Assembly (NCBI GenBank): GCA_013396525.1
Contig: VWYX01000215.1
Span: 455,705-519,704 of the forward strand
Direction of reading: 5' to 3'
Length of the DNA: 64,000 nt
Origin: Chaetorhynchus papuensis
Lineage: Eukaryota > Chordata > Aves > Passeriformes > Rhipiduridae
Shown: piece by piece, positions 1-14,085 of the stretch
Layout of the letters: every line of letters starts with the position of its first letter
How positions within the stretch are numbered: the first letter of the stretch is position 1
Notes under the pieces: generated by a model
Database searches by the model: none
The model's input: only the letters and a program-made list of their open reading frames with translations
Told to the model about the DNA's origin: nothing
Made by a program: the position numbers and the translations under genes

Positions 1-692
1 CACTGTTACTCCTCTGAACAACACGAGGTAATTAGAATGGGAGATTAAAGAGAAGAAGAACAAAGCAAATACAGTATCCTGCAGCACTCAGATCTTTAGC
101 TTGTTAGGACAGCCAACACAGCCCCAAACAAGCAGGCCTGGGACTCTCTTACTTAGAACAAATACTTGAACCCCATGAACAGCCTACTTTTTTTTCCCAT
201 TTATTCTCACAAGTGCCAATTAGGTTAAAAACAGATCAATAATTTTATAGGAAAGAAGAGACAAATCAATGCTACTTTCTTTTATTATTTGCTTCCACAA
301 GTACCTAGTCCTTATATTCTGTGAGTAGTGAACAAAAAAGGATGAAGGCCAGACACTATATATTCTTCATCATATTCACTGATGTACGTACTCCATTTCA
401 AGAACTGTAGCCTCACTTTAGTGTTCATTATTTCTTAATTTTTTTTATTATCCTTTGTAGTTAATGATGAATTTCAAAAAAAGATTAAATTGAATTAGAA
501 AAAGTTATTTTTATACCACAATATAAGAATCCATATTGGCATTTTTCACAGACCAATTATTATAAAATAATTTTTCTGTTTTCCAGGTAAAGTGGTCTGT
601 GATGGAAATCTTTGTGAAATCAAGAATTTGAGTGAAAAATATCCTAGCCTCTCAATAGGTAATGGCTAGGGGAAAAAAAGTTTAACAGGAAA

Positions 693-742
693 GAATAGAA
701 TAGAATAGAATAGAATAGAATAGAATAGAATAGAATAGAATA
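693..742. repeat. (GAATA)n pentanucleotide microsatellite, about 10 copies
   Basis: About ten perfect GAATA/TAGAA units in a row, directly abutting the 3' end of a minus-strand CR1 fragment. Confidence 0.97.
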
Positions 743-965
743 TCTTTTCATTTGGAAGATGATGAATGATCACCTAGTCCAGCTACCGTACTAGTTCAGG
801 GCTGACGAAAAGTTGAAGCATGTTGTTAAGGACGTTGCCCAAATGTCCAAATTACACACTGACAGGGTTGGGCATTGACTACCTCTCTAGGAAGCCAATG
901 TTTGAGCAAGCCCACAGTGAAGAAATGCTTCCTAACATCCAATTTAATCCTCTGTAGGTGCAGAA
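742..965 (-). mobile_element. CR1 LINE 3' fragment
   Basis: Read on the plus strand, this shows the reverse complement of a CR1 3' region: a 'cctagtccagct' motif, then 'gttgcccaaatgtcc', then 'gaagaaatgcttcctaacatcc'. This is the usual order of avian CR1 3'-end landmarks. It is strongly diverged and truncated. The pentanucleotide repeat next to it probably grew from the element's 3' tail. Confidence 0.7.
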
Positions 966-1835
966 ATGTGATTTGTGAAAAACTGGATACTCAGTTAATG
1001 GCTTTCCGTATGTTTTACCCTCCTTTTGAGCAACTGTCAAACGCTGTTAGAACAGCTCATGTTCCAAAAGGGTCAGTTTGCAAATATAGTGAGGTACTCT
1101 AGATATAATTATTTAACATGTGTAATGGGAGAAACTCTAAATAAATAAAAATAATAATAATAAAAGAAGAAAATGTGTCGCAGGGTTTTTGTGCTTCACA
1201 AACCTCTTCCCTCCCCAGCCACCCATGTCAAACTTAGGATTTACAAGATCGTATAAAAATCACCTAAAATTCACAGACACACACACATCAAGATCATCCT
1301 GGTAGGTGGATTTCAAATTGCTCTAAACACCTCTTGGTTGTCTAATTTATCTTGCCCTTGCCAAAAAGTCACTGTTTACACCTCTAAGTGATTCACAGAG
1401 ACAGCTGTTACGCCGTGACGCAGGCTCTGTCTTGTCAAGCAAGTCAAAGAACTAATATGGATGTGGTAGATGAAGAAAGCAATCCCTGGTACAAATATCT
1501 AGCACAGGAAAGCTGAGTGCAACCATTCTTCTCGAAACACTGGGATGCATCCTGATTTCAACTGTGCTACCCTAGTTCTGAATCAACACCACTGCTCCCA
1601 AATCAAATCCATGCAGCAGACCCAAGTATGAATGTTTCTACTAGTTATGAGAACCTTACTGTTTTACTGAATTGGAGGCTAAGCATTTAATGGAATGAGG
1701 AAAACATGCATTTATCCTTTTTATGATCATTAATATCCATGGTCACAAATTTGTTAAAGACACGGTCAAAAGAACATGCTCGATTTCTCTGAATTCTTTT
1801 TGTGGGTGACTCTCAAAACCAATGAAATGCTAAAG

Positions 1836-1863
1836 ATGTGTGTGTATGCAAGCACACACACAT
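1836..1863. repeat. TG/CA hairpin-forming simple repeat
   Basis: A 10-bp perfect inverted repeat (atgtgtgtgt / acacacacat) separated by an 8-base loop. Probably a broken dinucleotide microsatellite. Confidence 0.85.
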
Positions 1864-4800
1864 ACATGTATGCACTGAATATAACAAATATCCTGTAAAA
1901 CTTCTTTACTGTCATTTCTGTTTGTCAGATGGAAGGTATTCCTGTTTTGAGAAGATTGTTTCAGTGGTCTAAGATACCTCTTGCTGACTGTTAGCTACTT
2001 CCCTGTCCTTCTGCTGTCTCTCTTTCCTTTCCCTGTTGATGCTGACAATATTTCCTGTGTTGTTTAACTCAAGCATGCTACACTGGGAAGGTGCTTTATA
2101 GAGCATTATTTGCATTCTTGCACAAGTAACAGAAGCAAAACAGGATGATAAAGCTGAAGCAGTATTAAGTATCCAAACTGCTTAGAGCAGCTGAGCTTTA
2201 AGTCTTTGTATGCATCTCAGCAGCTTGTGACATTTTCACATCCTTTCCTTTGCATGAACATTATTGCTTTTATTTTTGATGCTCTTAAAGTAGTTAAGTT
2301 CTCTATCACTAGCACTATTTTTTTCTGCCCATTGTACTCAGCCATCAGTGTTTTCTTTTTTTCTGCCACTACGATGTCATCATTAGGCTCTTTTAAACTG
2401 GCATGGGAGGGGTGACATGCAATTCAACAGAGAGCAGTGACATCAACAGCTAGATCAAGTAGAGCAAGAACACCTTTCCATCACTAGCAGTCCTGGCAGT
2501 ATTGACCACATCCTTGATGACTTGTGGTGCAATCATTTTTAGCTCCAGTGTCAAGGTGTTATATCATGCACTGAGTCACAGTCGATATCCCTCGGTTTTT
2601 TGTAGGGAGTTAAGGGGAGCAGGGGAGAAGATAAGTTTTGCTTTTCCACTCATCCTGTCAGGGTAACCTGACTGAATCCAAGCTGGGTGAAAACAAAAGC
2701 AAACCCCGAACCTGTCTCCCTCATCTCCCCACCCTATGGGAGTCCATTGTAGACTTTTGAGAAGGCCCTGAAAAGCCCAACAAAAGTCATTCACCGGCCA
2801 GCAAAATCTGGGACACAAGTCACAGTGTGGGGAGAAAAGAGACATCAGTGCCCGACTATCTGTGACAGTCATCAACCCTGACCTTCAAAAGACCTTTGGC
2901 CCAAAAGTGAGCCCTAACCACTCATTACCATGAAGACTGTGAGGAAAAAAAGGCTAAATTTGGCTGTTTGGTGGCAGACTAGTGTACTATGATAAACTGT
3001 GATATTAAGGGATAACTCTTCAGTTCAAGTTTAAGACTTCCTGCCTTGACCTTTAACATCAATATCTTCATTTATGGACATTCCTTTAGGAAAAAAAAAG
3101 CAAAATTATCTTACAGACTGAGAGTTATTATTCTACTGATAGTCTCCAAAGTATAACACAGAGAAATAAACTCTCTCTTTTTGACTGTGCTAGGTAATTC
3201 TAAATATTACATTTTTACTCATTCAATCCACTATCCTGATACAGTTACAGATGTTATGCCTATTAATTTTTAATGCCTTATTTTTAGAGACAAGTTGCTA
3301 TAATCATGAGAAAGGAAGTGATTTTCCAAGATGCAAAATATTATACTCTAAGTTGGAAATTAAAATATTTACATCTTAAAATCCACACAGGATTCTGATC
3401 TACAATGGACACAGACTGATGACATTACACAACTGGAAGAATACTTTTTCTTTAAAGTCACCATTGATATTTTTACTAAATAAAATCAAGATAATTAAAA
3501 GACGATTAAAACTCATAGGACAAAATTAAGAGCAAAGAGAAAAAAAAAAGTTAAGAGGAGAAGTGTCCTGCTAATCTGACACAAAAAAAAGTGATTCTTA
3601 TTTTATGACTGAGAGAATGATGTATGACATACTAAAAATAGCAGATAGTTTAAAATAAAAGATAAGCATATATTTGCTTGGGGAATATAATGAAAATCTT
3701 TTTAAATATGTGATCCTCATAAACTGAGACTCAAATGGCACAGAATATGAAACCCCTTTCTGCCTAGAAGAATGATAAGCAACAGTCAGTAGCAGCAAAG
3801 TGAGAAAATATCTACTTACTGTACAAACTCTACAATGAATTAAGGGTTTTGATTTTTTTTTAAATTGAGAACTTAGAAAGATTTTTGAAGACCACTATGG
3901 TCAGAAAACTTCCTTCCAAATTTCTTAATAGAGGTGAGTACATGGGAATAGCAAGTTCATGCAGCTTATCTTTGTCTTATGTTCTTCTTTACTGATAAAA
4001 CCAAATTTTCATCACAAGGCCAAACAAGGGAGCCAGTCTGCTCCGCATGTTAACTGTGATTATAAAAGAATTTTCTGCAATGATTATTGATTGTGGCCAG
4101 AAGGTATGATTTTTCAGGCCTGATGTTTCCAGAAAAACATTCTGAGTTTGAGAATGTTGATTGGGAAATGTGGAAACCCTCAATATCACATTATGGCATC
4201 TCTTACTACATAAGAGATGTAAGAAGACACAAACAGAACAAAGCTTTCTCACCTGCTGCAATACAGTGGATAAAAACTGCAGCTTTAAATGAAGATCAAA
4301 AGCCTTGTGTTTTTCCTAGATAGTGGGAAAGCAGTTAAATAAAAAGGCAGAAAAGTTATATTAACAGCTATAGAGGTTAACATTTATATAGGTTCAGACT
4401 TACATGGAAGTTTAGGATAAACAGCAAGGATAAAGAAACTACCAAGATTAAAATGCCATAAAATTTAGATTTTACATTTGTTACTAAAATATTTTAAATA
4501 AAGCAATGCCTAATTTATTTTTCTTTGTGGGATTTAGACTAAGAGACCTCATTGAGACAGATATTGCAAATCACATACAATTTTTTATGAAATGAAATAG
4601 AGGGAAAATACTATTTCCACCATCACAGAAAGTGTCACTAGGAATGGAAAAATACTTTTGCAGCAGTGTTAAGAAGAAGAAAAGCCAGCTAGCGTCACTT
4701 GTGGAGTGTACATGGCTGCAATTTGGACACCAGTTACCAAAGAGTCTGTACCTCACTTATGCCACAGTCAGATGCCCACGTGGAAAACACCTGGGCCAAG

Positions 4801-7800
4801 TTAAAAAAGATGTTGTGTGCCAAATCACTTCCTACTGTTTACTGCTGTTCCTCTCCTGGCCTCACTGTCCCAAAACAAACAAGTAAAACCCTTCATAGTA
4901 CAAGTCTCCAGTGACCAGCCAGTAGGCTCACAGTAATCCCCCTCATTTCCTTAGGCCTGTGTAAGCTAAACTGACTGGTTTTGCCTTGAAGTAATGACAA
5001 AACCACAGGTGCCCTGCTGGCTGTGCTGTGACAGAGGTATCTTCCAGCCGAGCAGCCGTGTTTCCTTGAAACTCTTCCAGCTACATCTGAAAGAGCTCTG
5101 TTTTCACTGCCAAGTCTCTGGGCAGCTTACAAAAGAAGACAAAATAGTTGTAAAAAATAGTCCATTTTCCCACCATTTTGTTCCAGCTGCTTACACTAAT
5201 GTTCACTGATTTTCTGCAACTGTATGTGTAAAATGGCTTGGACATTTTCTCCCTAAGTAAATAAATCTTTGGTGAGCAGAGAACTGAAGGAGATTCCCCT
5301 TGCATGCACACTGGACAGAGCTGGCTTGCACATAAGTGTCAAAACTGAGACTATGAGAAAAAAAGCTGTTCACAATGATGCTGCATTCCCCATGAGAAGC
5401 CAGCTGAAGTGTCACCTCTTCTGCACTTCACCAGTAGACCCAACAGGGCTTTGATTCAGTTGCTTAAACACAGGTAGACAAAGTGCAATTTGAAACAGCT
5501 TGAAGTATGTGAGGATTTTGAAACAACCCTGTCAGATATGACATGCACCTGGGAGATTCACGTTTCTTCTGGACTAGCAGTTTACGGCCCTGTGGGACAC
5601 TGTAAGATATCTCAGATGGTCTATCTACATCCATATTTATGCAACTGTATTGAGCCCAGAAAGTGACAGAATGGGAGGACCAAAACCACCACGCCCACCT
5701 TTGGAAACTTTGAAACTTTGAAAAATAAATGTTTATGGTCTCGGTGCTTGAAACGGAAGACTCAGATTTTGACAAAATAAACTTAGGATCAGCTTGATAT
5801 TTCATACTTAAGACTGATCAATAGCAAATACATAGGAGAAATAGCTTGAATGGGAATTTTGTCCAGCAAACCACTTAAACCTCAGTTTAAAACTGAATAT
5901 ATACTTGACTGCTTTGTGAAATTGAGAACTTAAAACTTTGGATCCATTAGCCCATTGTGAAGATTATTGTCTCATACCTCTTTTCACCTTCCCTAACCAA
6001 AATATTTTTTTCTCTGCTGTCATTCAAAATCCTGTGCATAGATTATCTGCAGTTCACAAACCTTAAAGATCACTTTTTACAATGCTGCCGACATTAGGTT
6101 TTCAATCCTGGACTTTGGGAGACTGCCCCGATTAATTAACATAATCTTAAAATCAATAATCCATGAAAACACAAGAATTAGTCTGAGCATCTTGCACACA
6201 GAAATGTGAAACAACAGACACACAAATATCTTCGAAGCTGTTAATCCAGGAAGATATCATTGCACTACACTGTTCAGCATCACCACCATAATAGCAGCAA
6301 TGTAGCAAAACTACTGCGCTTATGCTGTTTTCTTGCCTAAGTGATCCACGTGGTTCTGAGTCCTTTAGAAACTTTTACTCAGAGACTTCTAAAGCCTTTA
6401 GGCATATGAAGCTGGATGGCACTTTCCTATCAACCCCAGCCTGAACCAACACACCAGCCAAAATACCCAGGAGTTCAGGCAGCTGCAGGATAGTGATCAC
6501 AAAAACTACGACAACATCTTCTGTGAGGACAGTGCCTGACCCAGCACAAATGCCCACAGAAGCCCAGCCACCAGAGGACACAGGCTCACTCTTGGTGTTA
6601 CAGCACTGCTGTGTCAGCATCCCAGCCATCCCTGCCGTGATGCTTCAGCAGGTCTGTGATACCCAGGAGGGATTCACTGACTTGTGCACGTCCAATGCCA
6701 TTCTCCAGCTCCACCAAGGCTGTGAGCAGATGTCTCTCCAGTGACTGAGTCCAGTGAGCCCCACGCTTGCCTGACCTCCCTTACTGAGCCCTGGCCACCC
6801 CCTCCAAGGCCAGCCCCGAGCACAGCCACGAGCATACACACACCAGGGAGCTGGCTCTCTCTAACATGCACCCATGGCTACTCCTCTTGCTAAAAAGAGA
6901 GGGGCCAAGCAGATTTTCTAACAAGTGTCAGTCTCATTATACCAGTAGTTGAACAGTGCTAATTTACCTGGTGAAAAACGTCAGATGTACTCTCTTGAAA
7001 CAAAGAATATGGCCTCTGGCAAAAACCCACATGAAAATGTTACTTATAGTACCTATTTTCCCCAAAATGAAGCTTTATAAAACCTAAGAAGAATAAAATT
7101 ATTCCAGAGGATGGAAGCATAAATATTTAATGAGAAGATTATTTATGCTGTTATTCATAGTGTCAAGAGACTCGAGAGGTTTCACTTAGGAAACAGGATC
7201 CTGCTGTGCTACTTAACAAACTCACTTAGAGGTTGTCATTCAGAAAAGAGCTGTTGTGTCACATAATGTCAACAGACAACAGCAGAATTTAACAAAGTTA
7301 CTAAGCCTTGCTTGTAAGATCCCCTGAGCAGAAGTAAATGCGTAAAGGGATTTAAAGAAATTCCTTAAGCACACAACACACTGCAGCAAGCTAATGCAAA
7401 GAGAAGACAAACACCACGTTACTAGGGAAGTTTAATTTGCTCATTTGTATATCTTAAGCAAGTTGTAGTACTAAGTAGAAGGAGAAAAAAAGAAAAAGCA
7501 CGAGTAAGGTTTTAACGCCTATTTCAGTTTTTATGCTATGTGGGCAGTTCGAAAAAATGGCAGGGGCTAATCTGTTTTTTAACATAATCTCTATAGTTTC
7601 TGATGAAGTGGTCACAGGGATAGACTGCATTCAAAATGCAGCCTGCCAGAATTGTCTTCTAGAATGTAATTCTGGCATATACCATGAAATAAAGACCCAG
7701 TCAATTTATCTTCATGAAAGCATTAAAAGAGAAAGAGAATGGACAGAGGAGAGTATGAAGTAAATACATCCAATTTATCATGCTTGCCACTCTCAGGATC

Positions 7801-10038
7801 AGTGCCATTAAGATACAAAATACAGGAAATTTACATTTTGCTTTTTTCTTTAGGCATTCATTTAGGGTTTGGGGGAGTAAAGCAAAAACTAAACAACCAA
7901 TCAAAAAAAAAAAAAAAGAGCAAGACAAGAAAGAATTGTGCAAATCATTGTGCTAGTACGAGATGTTTCACTAAGACAACAGTTGCACAATTTGAGTTTT
8001 AGTTTGTTCACACCTGAAGTTTAGAGGGGCTGAAGGCCAACTCTACCCTGAGCGTTGCTTTTGCTGAAATCCACGGCCTTTCACTGCACAACTAAGACAA
8101 ATGGACTTTTCAGGGTTCTGCATGGTCCCGAAGGACCATGAACTACTTCTGCAGCTTAATAAACACAAATCGTTTTCCATAAAAACAAGTCTGTTGCAGG
8201 ATTATGTTTGTTTTAAAATAAGAGCTGTGAATCTCCACAAGACCATTTTAGGCCATCACAAACTGAGGGATAATGAAAATGAGGGTGCTGAAAATCCTAA
8301 GAAGATTTAAGACTAAGTCACAAAATTAACTCATGTTAATTAATACCCACCTAAATCCTCAGGTATCCCAGATGAACTAAATAATTAACTTAAAGGTTGT
8401 CATATTCAAACTTGCATCTTGAAGGCTGCTGACATACAACTCAAAAGCTCGGTTTGAAATGAAAACTGAGAATCCATAAATGCCAAACAACTTTAGCTAA
8501 TTCTCCATTAAAGATAATTTTCACCACTGCTTCAGGTCTTAGTATACTAAATACCCTTTTAAAAGCATCAGCTCAACATGTGATTACATGAGATTCCCAG
8601 CTTCCATTAAAAACAGAAGTCCAGGTTTTTAAAGGTACAGACAGGTGAAGATCAGATTTTCATAAGCATCAGGTACTTCATTTCCAGTGATTCAAAAACA
8701 ATACATGTTTTTTTAAGTCTTATTCTATGGTCAGGTGTACGAGAACTAAAAATTCCCAGCAATTTAAAGTTGCTAAAGTGTTCCAGAATAAGTTTATGAG
8801 AATAGAAGATTAAAGACTAACAAAGACAAGCAGTGTGGCTAAAATATAAGCAAGATGGCTAAAGTGCAGTGTTTGTGTTCAGGAACAAAAAGCAGAATCT
8901 AGGCACTCCAGGTCTCATTTTAATGGAGCAGAATTAATGTTTCTGTATATTTAATTTGGAACCTGATGCCCAGGTTAGGAGGCTAAATAAAGTAGAAATA
9001 ATAAAGTGCAGTGCTAGTCTGAAAGATCTCTAAATCCCTTCAAGTGCATTCTCCAATAATCAGGCCTTTTAAAGAGACAGCATATTGGGACTTCTAGCTT
9101 TGAAGGCATCTAAAATTACTGGCTGCCTGAAAATAAGTTTTCTATGCTTGTCTTTCACATGCCATCTACTCATCCCAAAGTTAGAGTTTAGATGTCTTCA
9201 TATTTTAGACTGCCATAGCCACAACTGGTGTTACACACTGTCATCTTCAGTATTTCCTCGTAAGATGTTGGCAGCCAGCTTTCCAGAGAGAAGGCACATG
9301 ACAGAAGATTTTAAAGTACCTCTAAGGACAGCTGTCAAGAATAAGAGTGAAAGCAGTGTGCTTGTTTCTTTACAGCTGGAGAAGGTTCCCCAGCCAATTC
9401 TGCTGAAGTCTGGACCATGAAGAGCACTGGAGTAGTCTGGTTTCTTTATTATAGACAAGATTATATATTATGACCATTAATGACAAGAACTTTTTTATCC
9501 AAACCAAATAAAGGATTAGGAACTCCAAATATTCCTTTTTTGCTAAACAGGATAAGCCCCTTCTTTTTTTAAACTTTAGATAATTTTACTGAGGAAAAAA
9601 TTAGTAATCTTTGCTTTATTTTAAATAACTGACATACAAATGTTAAAGAAATAACAAAATTAGAAGAGGAAAAAACAACCAATATTACTTTGTAGATGCA
9701 TGCAGATGAATAAATACACCAACAACATACATTCACCATTGTCTGTGCTCAGTTCTCTATATAGGAGCATTTCAGAAAGCCCTCTTTACACCCTTTAATT
9801 CTGGACTTCAGTTGCATGATGTTATAACCCCAGCTCGGCCATATCTGCTGTTGAATAATGTGATATTGCTGTTTTGTCTTTACAAACCGAAGGAAAACAA
9901 ATTAAATGCTGCTAAGGAGCACTGACAATAATGCCTTTATGTGATTTCCTTGGAGAGGTTGTGTGTACATCATGGAGGTATTTGGATACGTGATAACAAA
10001 GGTGCTTACACTCAAGTGTTGTCCATGGCTAAATAGCT

Positions 10039-11165
10039 CAGAATCAGAGAGTCACAGGCTGCTTACATGTGGAAAGGACCTCTGGGGATCACCTAGTCTA
10101 ACACTTCTGCTCAAAGCATAGTCAACTAGACCAGGTTGCCCAGGGCCATGTCCAGTCAGATTTTGATTATATCCAAGGACATAGACTCTACAATCTTTCT
10201 GGGAAACCTATTCCAGTATTTAAGCACCGTCACAATGAAAAAGCTTTTCATTTGGATGTATTTCTTTGTATTTCAGTTTGCACCCACTGCTTCCCTTCCT
10301 GTCAGTGGAAGGAGTTCCATTCCCACTTTATTTCCCACATCAAACACTCCCCACTCTCCCCCATCAGGTATTTAAACACATTGAAGAGATTCTCCCAAGC
10401 CTTCTCTTCTTTTCTTGGATAGACAATGCCAGCTCTCTCCTGTGACAGATGCCCCAGTTTTTTAATCATCTCTGTGGCCCTTCACTGGACTCATTTCCAT
10501 GTGTCCATGGGTCCCTTGTACTGGGGAGCCCAGACAAGGACACAGCACTCCAGAAATGGCCTCACCAATACTGAATAGAGTTGCATGAGTTAATCATTTC
10601 CCAGGTGCAGGACTTTGCGTTTCCCTTTGCATTTGACTGCTAGAAGCCTTGTTAAAGGCAAAATAAACAATATTCATAGCTCTGAATGTCTCAGATTGCC
10701 ACGATCTTTCAAAGATGAACCTCACAATGGCATGGGCCAGTTCCCTTAGGTCTCAGAAGTGCATCCCCATCAGACCCCATGCACATGTGCACATCCCATC
10801 TTTTGAAATATTTGCTAATCTGATCTTCCTCTACGAAGGATAAGTCTTCACTGCTCCAAGCTTACCATAGGTCTCAGGGGCCTGGGATTCTTGAGGGAAA
10901 ATCTTACCTGTAAACTGAGGTGAAAACAATGTTGTGTGACAGCCTTTTTCATGTTCTGTGTCACCGGGTCACTGCAGCAGTGAGCCCAGCTTTCCCTCAG
11001 CTGCCTTTTGCTGCTGACAGACCTGTAGAAGACTTTATTTCCCTTTGTGTCTCTTGACAGATTCAACTCCAGATGGGCACTGGCTTTTGTGACACTGTTC
11101 CTGCACACCTGGACAGCACCTCTATCATCTGCCTGGATGACCTGATCCTGCTTTCACCTCCCAGT
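10039..11165 (-). mobile_element. CR1 LINE fragment, about 1.1 kb, longest in the window
   Basis: On the plus strand it begins with 'cagaatcagagagtcacagg', followed by 'ggaaaggacctctggggatcacctagtc' spread over the expected CR1 3'-end order. It then passes through the 'caggactttgcgtttccctttgc' region and the 'gcatccccatcagaccccatgcaca' region, ending with 'tgcacacctggacagcacctc'. These are CR1 ORF2/3'-region landmarks in reverse complement. The reading frame is broken throughout, so the copy is dead and 5'-truncated like most CR1s. Confidence 0.85.
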
Positions 11166-11933
11166 GTTATTATATCAGTTCTTTATATCATTTGAACAAA
11201 CCACTTTCCAAATGACAAGAAATAGATTTTCTTTAGAGAGTTGTCCACGTCCCTTGTCAAAGCTGACCCGCTGTGCAGGCAATACCCCAAAAGGCAAGTC
11301 AAGATACACAGCAGACTAGAACAAGCCTAAGTGGATCGAAGGAATAAGTGTGCTTGACTGGCAAGGGGAAGGACTGGAATCCTGTAGCACCAAATTCAAG
11401 CACACCACATGATCTGAAGAGAAATTCAGGGGTATTGACAGAGTAACAGGGTTGGAAAGCTTTAAAGAAACACTATTTTGAGAGAGAGGCAAAAGAAGAC
11501 TCTATGTCATCAGCATGAATTAGATGATACTAAAAGGAGAGAAGCAGCTAAAAGGATGGGAAAAGCCACTTAAACTGTCTGGTTAGGAAGGACAAAAAAA
11601 GAAAAACTGGACATGTTTTTAAATCAAAAAGTGTAAGTTAATTCTCAGTCAGTATAAATTGACATAACTCCATTAATATTACCCAGTTAACACTTTTGTT
11701 GCACAAGCTAAGTTCCCTGCTTGGAATTGATGCTGTAGCTGCCTGTTCCTCACAGAGAGGAACACACACCTTAACTGAATTTTTATCTGTGCAAGGGGTT
11801 CAGGCTGAGACTGGTATAAAGGATCTCAGGGGGTTTTTTTTAGCAACTGTGTTCAGTTTTGAAGCCAGAATTTTCTCTTTTTGGATTCTAACTCTTACAG
11901 TACTATTCCCACTCCTTTACAATGACCACTTAC

Positions 11934-12173
11934 CTTCTTTAACTCTTCCTGAATACTTTTGCCATTTTCCTCTGAGGACAAACTCTCCTTCTGGTGTTCT
12001 GGATCTATTCCAGGTTCTGACTCTTGTTCTTCACCAGATGATGTTTCCTTGTCACTCATTTTAGCAGCAAGCTGAAATAACCTGGATTTAAGCTCATCCT
12101 CCATAAGTTCAGGCTTGACATCATGGTGCTGATCCTCATTGCTTATATCTGTTTCTGATAAATCATCAAAATC
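11934..12173 (-). CDS. MYRIP: MYRIP coding exon: acidic C-terminal segment (240 nt, 80 codons)
   Basis: The acceptor is tttctttgtag right of 12173 and the donor is a consensus gtaagt left of 11934; phase 0 on both sides. It starts DFDDLSETDISNEDQHHD, continues LFQLAAKMSDKETSSGEEQ, and ends QKESLSSEENGKSIQEELKK. The SDKETSSGE.QESEP block is shared with MLPH and other Slac2 proteins just ahead of the C-terminal coiled-coil and actin-binding part. It is the last MYRIP exon I can place. The remaining roughly 200 C-terminal residues were looked for on the minus strand between 1 and 11933 and not found, so they should lie further left. Confidence 0.95.
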
Positions 12174-14034
12174 CTACAAAGAAATTAGAAAAGAACATAT
12201 AATTCCTGCATAGGCACAGAAAGAAAAAACAGCTTCCTAGAAAACTATAGGCATGATTACTCTGCAGGGAAGCTAAAAAGAAAGCACACTAAGTGTTCTG
12301 ATAAAAATGGAATGCCAATAAAGCAATGCTTGCTGGATTATATTCACCATTCCTGCTTATTTTCATATTACCTAAAAAGGAACTATCAAAATCATTATGT
12401 ATCTGTGTGCAACTAATAAAATATGCCTACGTGGCATTTCCCATACCCAGCACTGCCATCCCTTGCAGGCACAGTGCAGATAAAAGTGAGGTGTGGGAAT
12501 GAAATAACCTGTAACCTGGCAGCTGTGTTCAGCTTTCAGTTGAAAACTGTGCTTGCATTCCCTGACTGCTTGGTCTTGAGCATTATCCATGTTTTTCTTA
12601 ATGGCTGCTGGAAACAAGTTTTGAAAAACTTCTCTTTTGTTGCTTAAGATTGCCAGCTCTCCCAGTGATTATTTACGTAGGTGGATCCTCTACAGAGATG
12701 ATTATTTTCCAAATGCCAACCTCCTTGGAAGAAGTTCAATCTTCAGGAGAACCTTCTCTTCTGACTCTTTGATTCTTACAAGTGGAAAACTCTTACAGGG
12801 TCAGTTAAGAACAGCGGGTATTACAGACTTGACCACAAGTCCCACACTTTGGAAGTTGAAGAAAAGCAAAGTCTCTGCAATTTTGTTTGGCTGTGTGCCT
12901 GCCCAGCATTTAATAAGGAGGAAAGGGGATAGTTTTGTCAGCCCTTGCTGACAAAATCTGAGAGTATTTCATAGTTGTTCTAAAAACTAATGCCCAGGTA
13001 GATATCAATTGATTTTCTGGATCTGTGCTGTCTGATGAGGACCCAATTTGCTCTGATTTCCACTACAGTCCACGGAGAGAGACAGGCATATCCCAGAGCA
13101 ACCAGTTCCACCTGTAATGCTAACTGCCTTCTGGAAATGTTCCCTCCCTGCTGACTGCCCAGAGAAAGTTTTGAACCATTAGATTGTTTGTTTGGCGCTT
13201 CAGCCAAGTCCAAGACATGAGATGGAATTAGGTGAGTTTAAAAGTGACAGATACTTTGAAATGGAGCATAACTGTGCAAAACCACCCAGGAGGAGGCGAT
13301 GAAGGATTCAGCCTGGGACCAGAGTGGTAGGCACATCTCAGCAGGTCTAGGAGGATGATTTGGAGACATTCTCAGAGAGGAAATTATTCCTGTCTGCCTT
13401 AGGCTCTCATATTGTGACAAGATCAGACACTGCTGGCGAGACTAAAATCTGTGTTCTCTCTCCCATTTGTTGGAAATACATCAACAGGAGCAGCTGTAGC
13501 AGCACTGTTCATGGATGAACCAATTACTCCAGTTCTCACAGGAAATGGTAACTCTGCCCACTGCCTCACAAACCCTACCCACCAAACTGCTTTTAATGGA
13601 TTGACACATCGTGTTCATCACCTCAGTTCTCATCTCTCATACAGTTAACTGCACTGTGGTGCTCAGCACTTTCACAGCGCTCTGGACAATTTCTGTCTGC
13701 AGTTATTTGCAATTCAATCAATTACACAACTAAATTATTGCTTTATAGCTCACTTTCAGGATGCAGAAGGTCCTTTTGGAAAATCAGCATTTGAAAAAAC
13801 AATAGAAATTTGAGAGCTACAATAGAAGGGGAACCATGGGTTTATGCTGAAACTCTTTTCCCAAACTATCAGCTTTTGCAGTCTAAAAAGAAGTTTTTTT
13901 GTGCTAAAAAGCTGTTCAATGATCAAGAACAAGATTTCAAATCCGTGTGTTTTCACTTTAGTTCTATAATATGATATGCTCTTATATACATGCAAAGGAC
14001 CATGTATTTCACCTTTTTAATTAAAAAATTCTAT

Positions 14035-14085
14035 TTTTATAATAATAATAATGGTTGTTATAATTATTTTTATAATCATAATGGC
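14035..14085. repeat. AT-rich simple sequence (ATA/TAA type)
   Basis: Runs of 'ataataataat' and 'ttataattatttttataat' in both polarities; degenerate microsatellite. Confidence 0.8.

Larger units (their letters stand above)
1..11933 (-). other. MYRIP: Intron 3' of the last visible MYRIP exon
   Basis: No exon of MYRIP or of another gene could be supported here on either strand; the open frames are short and show no family motifs. Contents seen are a pentanucleotide microsatellite at 693-742, CR1 remnants at 742-965 and 10039-11165, a CA/TG hairpin at 1836-1863, and a GC-richer patch at about 6400-6850 without recognisable coding signal. The rest is AT-rich unique-looking sequence. Confidence 0.7.

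Noticed and set aside
5464..5805. 113-codon minus-strand ORF considered as a downstream MYRIP exon
   Set aside because: The peptide shows none of the expected C-terminal MYRIP motifs and lacks convincing flanking splice sites.
6375..6871. GC-richer patch with ORFs on both strands considered as an exon or CpG island
   Set aside because: Few CpGs, no homology seen, no splice-bounded frame; at most an old unrecognised repeat.
10136..11108. ORFs at 10136-10375 and 10848-11108 as genes
   Set aside because: They lie inside a decayed CR1 element.
12980..13420. Two minus-strand ORFs upstream of the 240-nt MYRIP exon considered as extra exons
   Set aside because: The phase 0 junction between the 650-nt and 240-nt exons already matches the family sequence, leaving no room for a further constitutive exon.
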